This document shows, in pieces, positions 7,964 to 17,158 of a stretch of DNA of 64,000 nt (positions within the stretch are counted from its first letter, which is position 1; the number at the start of each line of letters is the position of its first letter). The notes under the pieces were generated by a model. It searched no databases and was not told where the DNA came from. It saw only the letters and a program-made list of their open reading frames with translations. The stretch is from the NCBI GenBank assembly GCA_963846315.1, contig CAWJVM010000008.1, forward strand, positions 124,001-188,000, in the 5' to 3' direction. The DNA is from RPQJ01 sp963846315 (lineage in GTDB: Bacteria; Pseudomonadota; Gammaproteobacteria; Steroidobacterales; Steroidobacteraceae). Both the position numbers and the translations under genes were made by a program.

Positions 7964-9411
7964 TGCCGCGATTGACGCAGGAGACCCTGACCGGCCTGCC
8001 GTCGGCCATCCGGAGACCGGCGTACGATCTCGAGCGCATCCAGCCGGGCATCCTGCATTTCGGTCCGGGTGCGTTTCATCGCGTGCACCAGGCCTGGTAC
8101 GTCGACCGGCTGCTGCAACGCGATTCGCGCTGGGGCATCGCCGGCGTGTCCTTGCACAGCCCGGGCGTGCGCGATGCACTGCAGCCGCAGGATGGGCTCT
8201 ACGCATTGGCGGTGCAGGATGAGGCGCCGTCCATCGAAGTGATCGGATCGCTGCGCGAACTGGTCGTGGCGACCGACGATCCTGCCGCCGTGGTCCGGCG
8301 ACTGGCCGATGCGCGACTGGCCGTCGTCACGCTGACCGTGACCGAGAAGGGCTACTGCCTGACCACGGCAGGCTCGCTCGATCTATCTCACCCGGACATA
8401 GCGCGCGACCTCGCCACGCCCGCTGCACCGGCCAGCGTCCTCGGCTACCTCGTGGCCGGACTGCGCCAGCGGCGCGTACGGAGGTTAACGGCGCCGGCCA
8501 TCGTCAGCTGCGACAACGTCGCCGAGAACGGCCAGCGGCTGCGCGGGGCAGTCATCGCGCTGGCGCAACTGCAGGATCCGTCGCTCGCGCGGTGGATCGA
8601 GGACGAGGTTCGATTCCCGTGCACGATGGTCGACAGCATCTGCCCCGCGACCACCGACGCGCTGCGCACTTCGGTCTCTGCCGCACTCGGTGTGCACGAT
8701 GCCTGGCCCGTGCAGCGCGAGGCCTTCGTGCAATGGGTGATGGAGGACACGACCCGGCCCGGCGATCCCGACTGGGCGAGCGTCGGCGTGACGCTGACGT
8801 CCGACGTCGCGGCGTTCGAGCGGGCCAAACTGCGCATCCTGAACGGCGCCCATTCGACGCTCGCGTACCTTGGATTGCGAGCAGGCTGTGCGACGGTGGC
8901 GCAGGCCATGGCGCAGCCGGATCTCGTCGCCTTCGTGCGCCGGATGCTCTGCGACGAAGTGCTGCCGACGCTGCAGCCGACACCCGGCCTCGATGTCCAC
9001 GCCTACGTCGAGCAGGTCCTGCAGCGGTTCCGCAATCCAGCGATCGAGCATCGACTCGCGCAAATTGCGTGGGACGGCTCGCAGAAGCTGCGCTTCCGGA
9101 TTCTCGGCACGGTTCGGGACGCGCTGGCGGCGGGCCGGTCCGTCGACCAGCTCTGCGTGCCGCTTGCGGCCTGGGGCTGGTTCGCACGCTGGAAATCGGA
9201 GCAGCGCAGCGCCATCGTCGATCCCCTGGCTGCCCGACTGGCGCAGCTCGGACACGACTGGGGCTACGATGCGCAGGCCGACGTGGAGCGGCTGCTGCAG
9301 TTGCGCGACACGTTCGGAAACGACTTGCCCGCGCATCCGCGATTCCGTGCAGCGCTCGAGCGAGCCTACCGGCGCGTTGCGGACTTTCCGGCGCAACCGC
9401 TCAGTGCTTGA
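7963..9411 (+). CDS. uxuB: Mannitol dehydrogenase-family hexuronate reductase (UxuB-type)
   Basis: An NAD(H)-dependent long-chain polyol dehydrogenase of 482 residues. By sequence it is closest to fructuronate reductase: the N-terminal GILHFGPGAFHRVHQ, VTLTVTEKGYC, SCDNVAENG, FPCTMVD and VMEDTTRP blocks all match UxuB rather than UxaB. The catalytic Lys, Asn and His of the family are present in KLRILNGAHS. By position, fused to uxaA by a TGATG overlap, its substrate should be tagaturonate, giving altronate for UxaA. In the family MVDRxxP motif the usual Arg is Ser here (MVDSICP). Substrate is therefore uncertain. GTG at 7960 is an alternative start. Confidence 0.88.
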   Translation: MPRLTQETLTGLPSAIRRPAYDLERIQPGILHFGPGAFHRVHQAWYVDRLLQRDSRWGIAGVSLHSPGVRDALQPQDGLYALAVQDEAPSIEVIGSLRELVVATDDPAAVVRRLADARLAVVTLTVTEKGYCLTTAGSLDLSHPDIARDLATPAAPASVLGYLVAGLRQRRVRRLTAPAIVSCDNVAENGQRLRGAVIALAQLQDPSLARWIEDEVRFPCTMVDSICPATTDALRTSVSAALGVHDAWPVQREAFVQWVMEDTTRPGDPDWASVGVTLTSDVAAFERAKLRILNGAHSTLAYLGLRAGCATVAQAMAQPDLVAFVRRMLCDEVLPTLQPTPGLDVHAYVEQVLQRFRNPAIEHRLAQIAWDGSQKLRFRILGTVRDALAAGRSVDQLCVPLAAWGWFARWKSEQRSAIVDPLAARLAQLGHDWGYDAQADVERLLQLRDTFGNDLPAHPRFRAALERAYRRVADFPAQPLSA

Positions 9412-10690
9412 GCGCGTGCGGCAGCCAGAGCGAGAGCTGCGGGAACAGCACCACGAGCAGCAGGACCGCCAGTGAGGCGATATAGAACGGCCAGATCGAA
9501 CGCAGCGCCTCCGTGATGCTGATCTTGCCGATTGCGCAGCCGACGAACAGCACCGAACCCACCGGCGGCGTGACCAGGCCGAGGCCGGCAGTCATGATCA
9601 GGATGATGCCGAAATGCACGGGATCCACGCCAAAGGCCTTCGCCACCGGCAGGAAGATCGGCGTGCAGATGATGATCAACGGGGCGAGATCCATGAACGT
9701 GCCGAGCACGAGCAGGATCAGGACCATCAGCAGCAGCACCGCAATCTTGTTTTCAGCAATGGCGGTCAGCGCGTCAACGGCTGCGGTCGGCACCTGCAGG
9801 TAAGCCAGCAGCCAGCCGAACGAGGCGGCGGACGCGATGACGAACAGGATCAGGCTGGCCGTGCGGGCCGCGCCCGTTACCGCGTGCAGGAACACTGCGC
9901 GCGACAGCTTGCGGTAGAGCAGCCCGGTCACCAGCAGTGCGTAGCACACGGCGATGGAGGCGCTCTCGATGGCCGTGAAGATGCCGGCGCGAATGCCGAC
10001 GAAGATCAGCATCACCAGCAACAGGCCCGGCAGCGCTGCCACTAGACGACGCGCGACCTCGCCGAAGCCTGGAAATCCTTCCGAGACGTAGCCTCGCCGC
10101 CTGGCGATGACCGAGACGGTGACCATCAGCGCCAGCGTCAGCAGCAGCGCAGGCACGATGCCAGCCGCGAAGAGGTCCGCGATCGAAATCGAGCCGCCGG
10201 CCGAAGCCGAGAACAGGATCAGGTTGTGCGACGGCGGCACCAGCAGTGCCACGAGCGCGGCGGTGACCGAGACATTGACCGCGAAATCGCGCCCATAACC
10301 ACGACTGACCATCTGCGGGATCATCGTCCCGCCGATGGCCGAGACGTCGGCGATGGCCGAGCCGGAGACGCCGCCGAAGAGCAGCGACGACAGCACGTTG
10401 ACCTGGCCGAGACCGCCGCGCAAGCGGCCGACCAGCGATGCGGCGAATGAAATCAGCCGATCGGAGATGCCGCCGCGCAGCATCAGTTCGCCCGCGAAAA
10501 TGAACAGCGGGATGGCGATCAGCGACGCCGCGCCCGCACCGGCCGCCGTCTGCAGCGCGATGACCATGGTGGGCATGCCCATGTAGAGCACGGTCGCAAG
10601 CGCAGCGCCGAGCAGGGCGAATGCGACTGGCACGCCAATCAGCAGCAGCACTGCGAGCACGCCGAACAGGAGGGTGACGGCCATGCTCAT
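9401..10690 (-). CDS. dctM: TRAP transporter large permease (DctM-type)
   Basis: The large membrane subunit of a tripartite ATP-independent periplasmic transporter, which imports an organic acid using an ion gradient. The 429-residue protein is almost wholly hydrophobic, with about a dozen membrane segments. It has TRAP signatures such as IPLFIFAGELMLRGGISDR, GGVSGSAIADVSAIG, LVPPSHNLILFS and GLVTPPVGSVLFVGC. The start at 10690 overlaps the dctQ stop as ATGA. It ends 11 bases inside the convergent UxuB-type gene. It forms an operon with dctQ, dctP and probably the FAH-family hydratase. Uronate is the likely cargo from context. Confidence 0.95.
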   Translation of the reverse strand: MSMAVTLLFGVLAVLLLIGVPVAFALLGAALATVLYMGMPTMVIALQTAAGAGAASLIAIPLFIFAGELMLRGGISDRLISFAASLVGRLRGGLGQVNVLSSLLFGGVSGSAIADVSAIGGTMIPQMVSRGYGRDFAVNVSVTAALVALLVPPSHNLILFSASAGGSISIADLFAAGIVPALLLTLALMVTVSVIARRRGYVSEGFPGFGEVARRLVAALPGLLLVMLIFVGIRAGIFTAIESASIAVCYALLVTGLLYRKLSRAVFLHAVTGAARTASLILFVIASAASFGWLLAYLQVPTAAVDALTAIAENKIAVLLLMVLILLVLGTFMDLAPLIIICTPIFLPVAKAFGVDPVHFGIILIMTAGLGLVTPPVGSVLFVGCAIGKISITEALRSIWPFYIASLAVLLLVVLFPQLSLWLPHALKH

Positions 10691-11202
10691 TCCCCTGCCG
10701 CGATGTCGGGCGCGCGCAGCAGCAATTCGAGCGCGAACAGCGCGACCAGCACGCCGCCGACCGCGATCGGCAGGAACGTTGCACCTTGCGGGAGAGCGAC
10801 GCCCGCGAGCGGTACCGACCAGGTCTCGACGGTGAGCTTGGTGCCCCACAGCGCGAGCAGCACGCCGACGCCCGCCTGCACCAGGCGTGAGGCGGCCAGC
10901 AGGATCCTGCGCAGCGGTGGTGGTGCCGCGTGCACGCCGATGAAGAAGCCAAAATGCGTTTGACGCTGCACGCCGAAAGCTGCGCCGAACATCATGGCGG
11001 TGTTCATCAGCAGGATGGCGACGGGCTCGGTCCAGCTCGGCGAGTCATTCAGCACGTAGCGGGCGAAAACCTGCCACGACTGCACCACCGTGATGCCGAT
11101 CAGCGCGAGGGCGGCCAGCAGCAGGGAACGATCCGCCAGCCACGCAGCGGCGCGGTGCGAACCCTTCAAGTCAGGACTTGCGTCCGTGGTCGCTCCGCTC
11201 AT
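10687..11202 (-). CDS. dctQ: TRAP transporter small permease (DctQ-type)
   Basis: The small four-helix membrane subunit of the TRAP transporter, 171 residues. Four hydrophobic segments are seen: one starting at SLLLAALALIG, one around EPVAILLMNTAMMFG, and two in the C-terminal half. The family-typical RYVLNDSPSWTEP segment lies after helix 1 and QRQTHFGFF after helix 2. The start at 11202 overlaps the dctP stop by ATGA, and the stop overlaps dctM by ATGA, so dctP-dctQ-dctM are tightly coupled. Confidence 0.92.
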   Translation of the reverse strand: MSGATTDASPDLKGSHRAAAWLADRSLLLAALALIGITVVQSWQVFARYVLNDSPSWTEPVAILLMNTAMMFGAAFGVQRQTHFGFFIGVHAAPPPLRRILLAASRLVQAGVGVLLALWGTKLTVETWSVPLAGVALPQGATFLPIAVGGVLVALFALELLLRAPDIAAGE

Positions 11203-12170
11203 GCGAGGCTCCTGATCGCGCGGTGGAGTTCGACATCGGCGGGATCGCGCAGCCAGCCGCGCACGAACGGGGCGGCCGCCGCGCGGAATGCCTGCTCGTT
11301 CACTGCGTTGATCTGTACGCCGTCCGCAAGGACTGCGGCACGCGACTTGGCCTCGGCCTCGTCCCACAGCGTGCGCATGTAGGGTACGGATGCGACCGCG
11401 ATGTCGAGCAAAAGTTGCCTGTCGCCGGCCGACATGCGTTCGAGTCGCTGTCGCGAGACCAGCAGGGCCTCCGGCGAATACGAGTGCCGCGTCTCCGACC
11501 AGTAACGCGCGACTTCGAACTGGCGCGTCGAGTGGAAGCTGCGGATGTTGTTCTCGGCGCCATCGATGAGGCGGGTCTGCAGCGCCGAATACACTTCACC
11601 GAACGGCAGCGGCGTCGGATTGGCGCCGAGTTGCCGGCAGAACTGGATGAAAATGTCCGACGGTGGCACGCGTACTTTCAGTCCGTGCAGGTCGCGCGGC
11701 TCGTGGATGGCGTGGCGCACGTTGTAAAAGCAGCGGATGCCCGAGTCGTAAATGCACAGGCCGACCAGGTCCCGTTCGCCGAAGCGGCGCAGGACCTCGC
11801 GACCCGGCGCGCCATCCATCGCACGCCGCATGTGTGCGGTCGAATCGAACACGAAGGGCAGGGCCGCAACCCGCGTGGCGGGGAAGGCGTTGTTGAGTGG
11901 CGCGAAATTGACACGCGTCAGGTCGATGACGTCGTGGCGCACGAGGTCCACGGTATCGCCCTCGCGTCCGAGCTGGCCGGAGTGGTACATCCGTATTCCT
12001 AGCCGGCCCGACGTCTCTTCGACCAGTCGTTCGCCAATCCAGCGCACGGCTTGCACGGTTGGATACCCATCGACATGGGCGTCTGCGGCCGTGAGCACCG
12101 TCGCGGGCTCGCGCGCGGCACCCATCAGCACCGGCAAGGCTCCTAACAGGAACTGGCGACGATCCAGCAA
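11199..12170 (-). CDS. dctP: TRAP transporter substrate-binding protein (DctP-type)
   Basis: The periplasmic solute receptor of the TRAP system, 323 residues. The N terminus MLDRRQFLLGALPVLMGA has a twin-arginine pair before a short hydrophobic stretch, so Tat export is likely. The mature part has the DctP fold features VVEETSGRL-like region, YHSGQLG, FVFDSTAHM, LHGLKVRVPPS and GAENNIRSF, the last containing the segment near the substrate-binding site. The start is an unusual TTG at 12170, supported by a strong AGGGGG ribosome site (complement of 12178-12183) seven bases upstream. DctP members that bind uronates are known; here that is inferred from context. Confidence 0.9.
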   Translation of the reverse strand: MLDRRQFLLGALPVLMGAAREPATVLTAADAHVDGYPTVQAVRWIGERLVEETSGRLGIRMYHSGQLGREGDTVDLVRHDVIDLTRVNFAPLNNAFPATRVAALPFVFDSTAHMRRAMDGAPGREVLRRFGERDLVGLCIYDSGIRCFYNVRHAIHEPRDLHGLKVRVPPSDIFIQFCRQLGANPTPLPFGEVYSALQTRLIDGAENNIRSFHSTRQFEVARYWSETRHSYSPEALLVSRQRLERMSAGDRQLLLDIAVASVPYMRTLWDEAEAKSRAAVLADGVQINAVNEQAFRAAAAPFVRGWLRDPADVELHRAIRSLA

Positions 12171-12200
12171 ATGAAGTCCCCCTGGCTGTCGTCCGCTGTG

Positions 12201-13040
12201 TCAGGCCGGCGCGCGCCGCACCGCGCGGACGCTGATCGAGCCTGCGTCGTCGAACGTCACCCGGCCCTGTTCTCCCGGCCGGATGTCGTGGATCCCCGTC
12301 GCTGCACCGGTCGTCACGAACTGGCCCGCACGCACCGGTTGACCGTTCCGAGCACAGCGGCCGAGCGCGAATGCGAGCGCGGCCAGCGGCCCGCCCGGCA
12401 ACGTGCCGGCGCCACCTCGGCCCACCACTTTGCCTTCGATTTCCGTCCGGCAGGTGTAGCTTGCGTCGGTGGCAGGCGACCACTCACGCAGGGCTGGCCC
12501 GACCAGCAGTCCCGCATTGTTGCCGAAGTCGGCAATGATCACGTACGCGCCGAGCTGGTTGATCGTCGCCAGCGGGCTCGATGCGATTTCGATCGCCACG
12601 TGCGCACTGCCCACGAGGGCGGCCGCCTCGACGGGAGTCCAGGCCAGCTTGTCAGCCGGGGCGTCCGTGCCGACGCAGAACGCATACTCTGCTTCGATCG
12701 CGCCGAACCCGCCCGCGAAAACCCCGACGTCGACCGGTGCCTGGGCGATCTCGACGCGCTGGATATGCTGCGCGAAAATCGGGCCGATGAGGCGCTCCTC
12801 GCCAAAACGTGCTTGATCGGCCGTGGGAATCCAGCCGACTTTCCAGCCGGCGACGACGTCGGGCCAGTGGCGAACACCTGCTGCCTGGCAGGCGTAGGCT
12901 TCGGTCAGGCCCTTGGGCTGGGGCCCTGGAAAAGCAGCCAATGCAGTGGCCGCCCGGCGTGCAGCCACGAGGACGCTCGAGACCTGCTCGGGATCCAGGG
13001 GAGTGGCCGCGCGGACAAGGGTTGTGGGATCCATGACCAT
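12201..13040 (-). CDS. 2-keto-4-pentenoate hydratase-like protein (FAH superfamily)
   Basis: A 279-residue cytoplasmic protein of the fumarylacetoacetase/MhpD-type hydratase fold. It shows AGWKVGWIP near residue 65, the metal-binding E-x-E of GAIEAEYAF, a PLAALAFALGR segment and the GQFVTTGAATGIHDIRPG loop. Characterised relatives add water to 2-hydroxypenta-2,4-dienoate or decarboxylate related keto acids in aromatic degradation. No aromatic pathway genes are here. It is the first gene of the TRAP operon (30 bases before dctP) and starts beside operator-like site 3, so it belongs to the uronate regulon. Its substrate is unknown; a 2-keto-3-deoxy acid would fit. Start could also be the ATG at 13034. 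Confidence 0.82.
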   Translation of the reverse strand: MVMDPTTLVRAATPLDPEQVSSVLVAARRAATALAAFPGPQPKGLTEAYACQAAGVRHWPDVVAGWKVGWIPTADQARFGEERLIGPIFAQHIQRVEIAQAPVDVGVFAGGFGAIEAEYAFCVGTDAPADKLAWTPVEAAALVGSAHVAIEIASSPLATINQLGAYVIIADFGNNAGLLVGPALREWSPATDASYTCRTEIEGKVVGRGGAGTLPGGPLAALAFALGRCARNGQPVRAGQFVTTGAATGIHDIRPGEQGRVTFDDAGSISVRAVRRAPA

Positions 13041-13060
13041 CGCGGTAAGTTATAAAGGAA

Positions 13061-13070
13061 ACCGGTGTCA
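13061..13070 (+). promoter_or_regulatory. Candidate LacI-family operator, site 3 (hydratase-TRAP/pectate lyase)
   Basis: ACCGGTGTCA in the 65-base divergent gap between the hydratase (start 13040, minus) and the pectate lyase (start 13106, plus). The flanks AA before and TT after match site 1 on the left. One bound repressor could silence both directions. Confidence 0.7.
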
Positions 13071-13105
13071 TTCACAACGGCCCAATCTGTCGAGGCGAAC
13101 CGAAC

Positions 13106-14413
13106 GTGACCCAGAATCATTGGCTGCAGGTGGCTCTGATCGGCGGAATCCTGCTGGTGGGCCCAGGCACCATTGCACCTTCCGACGCCGCCTCGGCGGT
13201 GCGACCGCCCGCTTTTCCCGGCGCGCAGGGCTGGGCGGCACAGACACCCGGCGGCCGTGGCGGCGGGGTCCTCAAGGTCACGACCCTGGATGCACGCGGA
13301 CCCGGCTCGCTGCTCGAAGCGCTCGAGACACCCGGGCCACGCATCGTGGTCTTCGAGGTCGGCGGCGTCATCGACCTCGGCCGCGAGACCGTGAAGATCC
13401 GTGAGCCGTTCCTGACCATCGCGGGCCAGACGGCACCGTCGCCAGGGGTCACGCTCATCCGCGGCGGCATCGATATCCTCACGCACGACGTGATCGTGCA
13501 GCACATTCGCGTGCGCCCGGGCGAGGCTGGCGCGCCGAAGCACGGCGGCAACGACTTCGACGCGATCTCGACCATCGGCGGGCACGACATCATCGTCGAC
13601 CATTGCTCGCTGACCTGGGCCACCGATGAGAACCTGTCCGCCTCCGGTCCACGCTTCACCGGCAAGACTCCCGATGAGTGGCGCGAAGGCACCTCGCGTC
13701 GCATCACCTTCAGCAACAACCTCGTCGCGGAGGGTCTCGCCTATTCGACGCACGCGAAGGGCGAGCATTCCAAGGGCTCACTGATCCACGACAACGTCAC
13801 CGACATCCTGATCGTGGGCAACCTCTACGCGCAGAACTACGAACGCAACGTGCTGTTCAAGGGCGGCGCGCACGGCATGATGGTGAACAACCTCATCTAT
13901 GGCCCCGGCCCGCGCGCGATCCATTACAACCTGATCGCCGAGGAATGGCGCGGCCAGGCTTTCGCAACAGGACGGATCGCGGCGCTCGGCAACGTGCTTC
14001 GCGCGGGGCCATCCACGCCGATCGACATGGCGTTCATGATGCTGGGCGGTTCGGGAGCGCTCGAGTGGTACGCCGAGGACAACCTTGCGGTCGACCGCCT
14101 CGGCCGGCCGCTGCCGCAGTTCGCCCGCTACACGACGGCGCCGGTCGAGGTGAAGCAACTCGCGCGGCCGACATTGCCGTACGGCGTGAAGCTGCTGCCG
14201 TCGGCCGAAGTGCAGGATGCCGTGATCCGTGAGGCGGGAGCGCGGCCCTGGGACCGCGACGCACACGATGCGCGCATCGTGGCCGACGTCATCGAGGGTC
14301 GCGGCCGGATCATCGACAGTGAAGCGGACGTCGGCGGCTACCCGGTGCAGAAGCCGACGCAGCAGGCCTTCGACCCGGCGCTGTGGAACCTCGACGACAT
14401 GACGCGACGCTGA
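13106..14413 (+). CDS. Exported pectate lyase-like protein (PL1 family)
   Basis: A 435-residue parallel beta-helix protein related to polysaccharide lyase family 1, expected to cleave polygalacturonate by beta-elimination. A signal peptide is seen (hydrophobic VALIGGILLVGPGTIA, then PSDAASA). The mature protein opens with the PL1-typical FPGAQGWAAQTPGGRGG. It continues with SLLEALETPGPRIVVFEVGG, IAGQTAP, and VDHCSLTWATDEN, a close match to the family WxDH block. The start is GTG at 13106, giving a normal signal peptide. It is controlled by the shared operator-like site 3. It is the only lyase in the window. Substrate (pectate) is inferred from fold and neighbours. Confidence 0.9.
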   Translation: MTQNHWLQVALIGGILLVGPGTIAPSDAASAVRPPAFPGAQGWAAQTPGGRGGGVLKVTTLDARGPGSLLEALETPGPRIVVFEVGGVIDLGRETVKIREPFLTIAGQTAPSPGVTLIRGGIDILTHDVIVQHIRVRPGEAGAPKHGGNDFDAISTIGGHDIIVDHCSLTWATDENLSASGPRFTGKTPDEWREGTSRRITFSNNLVAEGLAYSTHAKGEHSKGSLIHDNVTDILIVGNLYAQNYERNVLFKGGAHGMMVNNLIYGPGPRAIHYNLIAEEWRGQAFATGRIAALGNVLRAGPSTPIDMAFMMLGGSGALEWYAEDNLAVDRLGRPLPQFARYTTAPVEVKQLARPTLPYGVKLLPSAEVQDAVIREAGARPWDRDAHDARIVADVIEGRGRIIDSEADVGGYPVQKPTQQAFDPALWNLDDMTRR

Positions 14414-14419
14414 CGCCGC

Positions 14420-16006
14420 TCACGTCCCCTGCTGGATGAAGGGGACCTTCTCGAACAGGCGCCGCTCGGCGCCACGCGGATCCGGCACGAGGCGCGGCGG
14501 ATCGTCGAACACCATCGTCGCGCGGCGCTGCAGGTCGTACGTGCTCCATTCGGGTCCGTCCGGCACACGTGGCACGCCATCGCGTGCCAGCGCGACGAAG
14601 GCATCACTCATCGCAGCCGACACGCGCTGCGCACGTTCCGCCGTGCCCGTCAGCGAACCCGCACGGTCGAGGTTGCCGAACACCAGCGGGATGTCGAGCG
14701 TGTGGAACGCACCCCAGACACCGCCATCCACGGGCGACCCGAAATCGAGCTGGTAGGCGTACGTGGGTGCGCCTTGCCGCGCACGGGCCTCCAGTTCGAT
14801 GAGCGCGCCGCGCCAGGAACGCGCCGCCGTCGTCGCGGCGAAGAACACGTCGCTCGGCGACGCGTCCGGATACAACTTGCGGTATTCGATCACGACGTGC
14901 TGCGGATCGATGTCCACGCGCAACTCGCCGGACAGGCGTTCGGCAAGATGATCCCAGTCGACGTCGAATACAGTCGGGTCGTTGCGGCCGATCAAGGACC
15001 GGGTCTCGTCACGGGTACTGCCGATGATCATCGGACTGCGCGCGGACTGCGCCGGTGCGTCCGGAAAGAACGGATGCCGTTGCAGCGAGCGCTCGTCGAG
15101 CACCGGACCGAAGTAGAGCCGGCCCTTGCCGATGATCGGATCGACGGCGTCGAGTCCCGCGAGGATGCGGTCGACCGGCAGCGTCGCAACTTCGTGGCAG
15201 CGTTCCGGCGGCAGATCGACTGCCTCGAGGAACTTGCGCGCGCGCGCGGTCGCGTTCAACGGACCGGATGCAGTCACCTGCTGGCCGCTCATCGTGGCGG
15301 CGCAATGGAACAACCCGGATGCGGCAGGCATCGCCATCAGCGTCGCGATTTTCGCGCCGCCGCCCGACTGGCCGAACACCATCACTCGGCCCGGATCGCC
15401 ACCGAACGCGGCAGCGTTGTCGCGAACCCACCGCAGTGCCAGCACGAGATCGAGCTGGCCACAGTTGCCGCTGTCCGCGAACGCGCGGCCATTGGCGAGA
15501 CGCGCGAGGTAGAGATAGCCGAAGGCGCCCAAACGGTGATTGAGCGTCACGACCACGACGTCGCCGCGCGCAGCGAGACGTGCGCCGTCGCAGAGTGGAT
15601 CGCCACACGACCCGGACGAATACGCGCCGCCGTGGATGTAGACCATGACCGGCCGTCTGGCGCGTTCGTCGCAGCCTGGCGTCCAGACGTTCAGGAACAG
15701 GCAGTCCTCGCTGGCCTTTTCCCTGCCACCTGCCTGCGGCGACGCGGGACCCTGTTCGAAGGCGTCGACGACACCGCGCCATGGGGCCGGCGCCATCGAC
15801 GGTTGAAAGCGGCGGGTTCCGGTGTCCGCGCCGTAGCGCACTCCGCGAAATGTTGCGATGTCATCGACAACGTGGCCGCGCACCTGGCCATGAGTCGTGC
15901 GCGCGACGACCGACCGCGACGCCGCGCGTGCAAGGGTTGGCTGCAGGGCCAGCGTCGCCAGTCCAGCGACGGTGCCGAGGACTGCGCGCCGCGAGATGCG
16001 CGTCAT
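14420..16006 (-). CDS. Exported carboxylesterase, type B
   Basis: A 528-residue alpha/beta-hydrolase of the carboxylesterase type B family. The N terminus (TRISRRAVLGTVAGLATLAL) has a twin-arginine motif and hydrophobic core ending in ARA, so Tat export is likely. Catalytic features: the oxyanion segment YIHGGAYSSG, the nucleophile elbow FGQSGGGAK near residue 215, SEDCLFLNVWTP, and an Asp/Glu and His in the C-terminal half (GAFHTLDIPLVFG). It lies 13 bases after kdgK in the eda-kdgK operon under operator site 4. A role in removing methyl or acetyl esters from pectin is plausible but not shown by the sequence. Confidence 0.88.
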   Translation of the reverse strand: MTRISRRAVLGTVAGLATLALQPTLARAASRSVVARTTHGQVRGHVVDDIATFRGVRYGADTGTRRFQPSMAPAPWRGVVDAFEQGPASPQAGGREKASEDCLFLNVWTPGCDERARRPVMVYIHGGAYSSGSCGDPLCDGARLAARGDVVVVTLNHRLGAFGYLYLARLANGRAFADSGNCGQLDLVLALRWVRDNAAAFGGDPGRVMVFGQSGGGAKIATLMAMPAASGLFHCAATMSGQQVTASGPLNATARARKFLEAVDLPPERCHEVATLPVDRILAGLDAVDPIIGKGRLYFGPVLDERSLQRHPFFPDAPAQSARSPMIIGSTRDETRSLIGRNDPTVFDVDWDHLAERLSGELRVDIDPQHVVIEYRKLYPDASPSDVFFAATTAARSWRGALIELEARARQGAPTYAYQLDFGSPVDGGVWGAFHTLDIPLVFGNLDRAGSLTGTAERAQRVSAAMSDAFVALARDGVPRVPDGPEWSTYDLQRRATMVFDDPPRLVPDPRGAERRLFEKVPFIQQGT

Positions 16007-16019
16007 CGACGCGGCCTGG

Positions 16020-17120
16020 TCATCGAATGACTCGTGCGCCCTTGCCGGCCATCGCGGCCTCGACCTCGGCCACGCGCACCATCGAGGTGTCGCCGGGGGT
16101 CGTCATGGCCAGCGCGCCATGGGCGGCGCCGTACTCCACCGCCGCCTGCGCTCCCTTGCCCTCGAGAAATGCATAGGCCAGGCCCGAGGCAAAACCGTCG
16201 CCACCACCGACGCGGTCGTAGATCTCGAGGTTCTCGCGCTTCACGGATTCGTGGATACGGCCATCGTGCCAGAGGATCGCCGACCAGTCGTTGAAGCTCG
16301 CGGTCTTCGCGTTGCGCAGGGTGGTCGCCGCCACACGGAAGTTGGGAAACGCCTTGACTGCAGCCTCGATCATCCGCTTGAACTGGTCGGTCTCGATGTT
16401 CGTGAGGTGTTCGTCTGCGCCTGCCACCTCGAAGCCGAGGCAGGCAGTGAAGTCCTCTTCGTTGCCGATCATCACGTCGACGTACTTTGCAATCTCGCGA
16501 TTGACGCGCTGTGCTCCGTCCTTGCCGCCCTGGCTCTTCCACAGCGATGCACGGTAGTTGAGGTCGTACGCCACGACGGTGCCGTACTTCTTCGCCACGT
16601 CGACTGCTTCGATGACGGCTTCGGCCGTGTTCGACGCGAGCGCCGCAAAAATGCCGCCGGTGTGAAACCAGCGCACGCCTTCCTCGCCGAACAATTTCTC
16701 CCAGTTCACCTCGCCCGGGCGAATCTGCGAGGCCGCGGAGTGCCCGCGATCCGAGCAGCCGAGCGCGGGGCGGATGCCGAAGCCCTTCTCCGTGAAGTTG
16801 AGGCCGACGCGTGTATTGCGGCCGAGGCCGTCGAAGTCGCGCCAGATGACGTGCGACATGTCCACGCCACCCTGCATGATCAGGTCCTCGACCAGCCAGC
16901 CGAGGTCGTTCTGCGGCAGCGCCGTGACGACGGCGGCGCGCTTGCCCCAGCATTTGCGCATGGCGCGGGCCACGTTGTATTCGCCGCCGCCTTCCCAGAC
17001 GTTGAAGCTGCGGGCGTTGCGCACGCGGCCGAAGCCGGGATCGAACCGCAGCATCACTTCGCCGAAAGAGACGCAGTCCCAGCGCGCGTCCCCAGCCGCC
17101 TTGACCTTGAGTTCCGCCAT
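16020..17120 (-). CDS. kdgK: 2-dehydro-3-deoxygluconate kinase (PfkB family)
   Basis: KdgK phosphorylates KDG to KDPG, the joint product of the KduD and UxaA branches. The 366-residue protein is a ribokinase/PfkB-type sugar kinase. It has SFGEVMLRFDP at the N terminus, the substrate loop GGGEYNVARAM, VAYDLNYRASLW mid-protein, and the anion-hole/catalytic Asp motif RVGGGDGFASGLAYA near residue 300. It is longer than the E. coli enzyme (309), like other environmental KdgK proteins. The start at 17120 gives MAELKVKAAG. It sits 38 bases after eda in one operon. Confidence 0.92.
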   Translation of the reverse strand: MAELKVKAAGDARWDCVSFGEVMLRFDPGFGRVRNARSFNVWEGGGEYNVARAMRKCWGKRAAVVTALPQNDLGWLVEDLIMQGGVDMSHVIWRDFDGLGRNTRVGLNFTEKGFGIRPALGCSDRGHSAASQIRPGEVNWEKLFGEEGVRWFHTGGIFAALASNTAEAVIEAVDVAKKYGTVVAYDLNYRASLWKSQGGKDGAQRVNREIAKYVDVMIGNEEDFTACLGFEVAGADEHLTNIETDQFKRMIEAAVKAFPNFRVAATTLRNAKTASFNDWSAILWHDGRIHESVKRENLEIYDRVGGGDGFASGLAYAFLEGKGAQAAVEYGAAHGALAMTTPGDTSMVRVAEVEAAMAGKGARVIR

Positions 17121-17158
17121 GTCCGCCTGTCCTCGAGTGTGAATTGCCGGGCCGGCGT

